Positions 6,695 through 7,967 of a stretch of 7,967 nucleotides of DNA are shown here, piece by piece (position 1 is the first letter of the stretch; each line of letters opens with the position of its first letter). A program made the translations under genes and the position numbers. Below the pieces are notes generated by a model that made no database searches, was not told where the DNA came from, and worked only from the letters and a program-made list of their open reading frames with translations. Origin of the DNA: ZC4RG35 sp036375695. Lineage in GTDB: Bacteria; Actinomycetota; Acidimicrobiia; Spongiisociales; ZC4RG35. The stretch spans positions 1-7,967 of the forward strand of contig DASVBU010000014.1 of assembly GCA_036375695.1 (NCBI GenBank), read 5' to 3'.

Positions 6695-7967
6695 TCAGGG
6701 CAGCCGCCCACCCGCGGCCTCCACCAGCCTCTCTTCGAGGAATGGGGTCATCGTCTTCACGTATGTGGCGGTGATGTGAGTTCCGTCCCGGTAGACGAGG
6801 ACGCCACCGATGACCGGGAGGCACAACTGCTGCGGGCAGAGTAGGTCGGTGGGGTCCACGAATCCGTAGGAACCATCCTCGGCGACCCGCTCCTGCAGCA
6901 CGCCGCTCCCCTTCCCGTCGACGTCCTCCCACGGGATGATGCAGCGCTCCAGGTCGTCCCGGTTCGCCGAGACACAGTCCCGGACCACGAAGTCGCCGAC
7001 GATGTTGTTCCGCACCAGGATCACTTCGGCGCCCAGGCCTTCGAGACTCTCATAGGCCTCGAGCATGCCGCGATACATCTCCTCCACGCTCGGGGCACCG
7101 GTGTCCGGATCCCATGCCTGCTCGGAGTAGTGCGACGTGAGAACCACGTCGGGCCTCACGTCCTCGACGATCTCGAAGACCGACTGGATCCACTGGTGAC
7201 AGCTCTCATAGGGCCCGTCGCCCTCCTCGGTGAGCGGCATGCGCGTTATCAACGGGCAGGTCGACTTCGTGGTGACGACGATCTTCCATCCCCTCCGCTT
7301 CCCGATGTCGTCGAGCGCCGGCTCGTACTGGGCGATCTTGCTGTCGCCGATGAGCATCACGGTGACGTCGCCTCGGGGGTCTCCACGTTCACAGACGACG
7401 GGCGTGGCACCGGAGCGGTTGACCTGGCACTCGTCGGCATATAGCGACGGACGGTCGCGGGTTGCCTCCTCGGGGAGGGGGTTGATGACCGTGGTGTCGC
7501 GCAACTGCCGGAGAAGCTCCTCGCGGCTCACCGCCTCCCGCAGGACCGCCGCGCCGGGGAGAGGTCCGTCGGACTGTGGTGCGGCCCGGGGCGTGGAGAC
7601 GACCACCAGCAGGCCGGTGACGACACCCAACAGGGAGAGCGACACGCCCATCCCAACCGAGAACCGGGGCGCCCGCACGAGCCGGGGATGGAATCGGATC
7701 GGATTCTCGACCAGCCGATATGAGAGAACGGCCGGCACGAACGAGATGGCTGTGAGGGCAATCGCCTTGCGCACGCCCGGATCAGCCCCGGCGGCTGCCG
7801 CCAGGGCCAGCGGCGGCCAGTGCCAGAGATAGAGGGAGTAGGACCAGGCGCCGATCCTCTGGAACGGCGTTAGCGCCAGCACCTGTTCGACACCGTCTCT
7901 TCCCCGACCCCCGAGGAGTATGAGGAGCGCGGTAGCCAGCACCGGCACCAGCGCCGCCGTTCCGGGC
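6695..7967 (-). CDS. Acyltransferase-3 / SGNH fusion membrane protein (N-terminal part outside window)
   Basis: The frame is open through the right edge, so the N-terminus and most membrane helices are missing; the GTG at 7948 is internal, not a convincing start. Residues are counted from that GTG. The sequence starts in a membrane helix, then has the acyltransferase-3 signature RIGAWSYSLYLWHWPPLALA (31-50) and YRLVENPIR (77-85), followed by a last helix (about 98-118). From about 190 an SGNH hydrolase-like domain follows: block I LIGDSK (199-204), with S203 as the likely nucleophile, and a terminal D388-G-T-H391 pair as the likely catalytic Asp and His. The soluble part has eight cysteines (174, 186, 231, 250, 325, 336, 371, 376), which fits an extracytoplasmic, disulfide-bonded domain. 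OafA/YrhL-type proteins of this kind transfer acyl groups, often acetyl, to surface polysaccharide or peptidoglycan; the substrate here is unknown. It shares strand with rpsA, but a likely promoter between them suggests separate transcription. Confidence 0.9.
   Translation of the reverse strand, partial: PGTAALVPVLATALLILLGGRGRDGVEQVLALTPFQRIGAWSYSLYLWHWPPLALAAAAGADPGVRKAIALTAISFVPAVLSYRLVENPIRFHPRLVRAPRFSVGMGVSLSLLGVVTGLLVVVSTPRAAPQSDGPLPGAAVLREAVSREELLRQLRDTTVINPLPEEATRDRPSLYADECQVNRSGATPVVCERGDPRGDVTVMLIGDSKIAQYEPALDDIGKRRGWKIVVTTKSTCPLITRMPLTEEGDGPYESCHQWIQSVFEIVEDVRPDVVLTSHYSEQAWDPDTGAPSVEEMYRGMLEAYESLEGLGAEVILVRNNIVGDFVVRDCVSANRDDLERCIIPWEDVDGKGSGVLQERVAEDGSYGFVDPTDLLCPQQLCLPVIGGVLVYRDGTHITATYVKTMTPFLEERLVEAAGGRLP

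Noticed and set aside
7230..7832. A plus-strand open frame opposite the acyltransferase gene
   Set aside because: It is a Ser/Arg/Thr-rich antisense shadow of a gene with clear AT3 and SGNH motifs.
1..7967. Search for CRISPR repeats, tRNAs, insertion sequence ends, toxin-antitoxin pairs and defence genes
   Set aside because: No regularly spaced repeats, cloverleaf sequences, transposase motifs or such gene pairs were seen by eye; the window is filled by five clear genes with gaps below 230 bases.

Overview
This is a GC-rich window with every supportable gene on the minus strand. It looks like chromosomal DNA of a high-GC actinobacterium. That placement is an inference from three things: base composition, an S1 protein whose domain motifs resemble the actinobacterial RpsA type, and a compact Tad/Flp pilus cluster with no outer-membrane secretin gene between cpaB and cpaE. 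I suspect an Acidimicrobiia-like lineage but cannot prove it.

Layout in the direction of transcription (right to left). (1) 7967-6695: the C-terminal part of a membrane acyltransferase-3 protein with a fused SGNH esterase-like domain, entering from beyond the right edge. (2) 6694-6573: a 122-base gap with a plausible housekeeping promoter for the next gene. (3) 6572-5058: rpsA, ribosomal protein S1, with four S1 domains and an unusual acidic low-complexity N-terminal extension. (4) 5057-4833: a 225-base gap holding hairpins, one possibly the rpsA terminator and one in the pilus operon leader. (5) 4832-1: a tight pilus operon of cpaB, cpaE (tadZ), cpaF (tadA) and a gene encoding a secreted von Willebrand A domain joined to the start of TadB. 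The last gene leaves the window at the left edge.

The pilus genes form one functional set. CpaF is the hexameric ATPase that powers pilin assembly. TadB is half of its membrane platform. CpaE/TadZ is the MinD-like factor thought to place the machine in the cell. CpaB is a membrane-anchored, extracytoplasmic SAF/RcpC-type assembly protein. The gaps are 29 bases (cpaB-cpaE), 13 bases (cpaE-cpaF) and a 4-base ATGA overlap (cpaF-VWA-tadB), so co-transcription and translational coupling are likely. Pilin, prepilin peptidase, tadC and TadE/F/G genes are not in the window and may lie to the left.

The most notable points are the VWA-TadB fusion, which puts a complete metal-site VWA domain outside the cell on the pilus platform protein, and the rpsA start region, where an internal GTG with a strong ribosome binding site would remove the whole acidic extension. 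I found no CRISPR array, tRNA, rRNA, insertion sequence or defence system.
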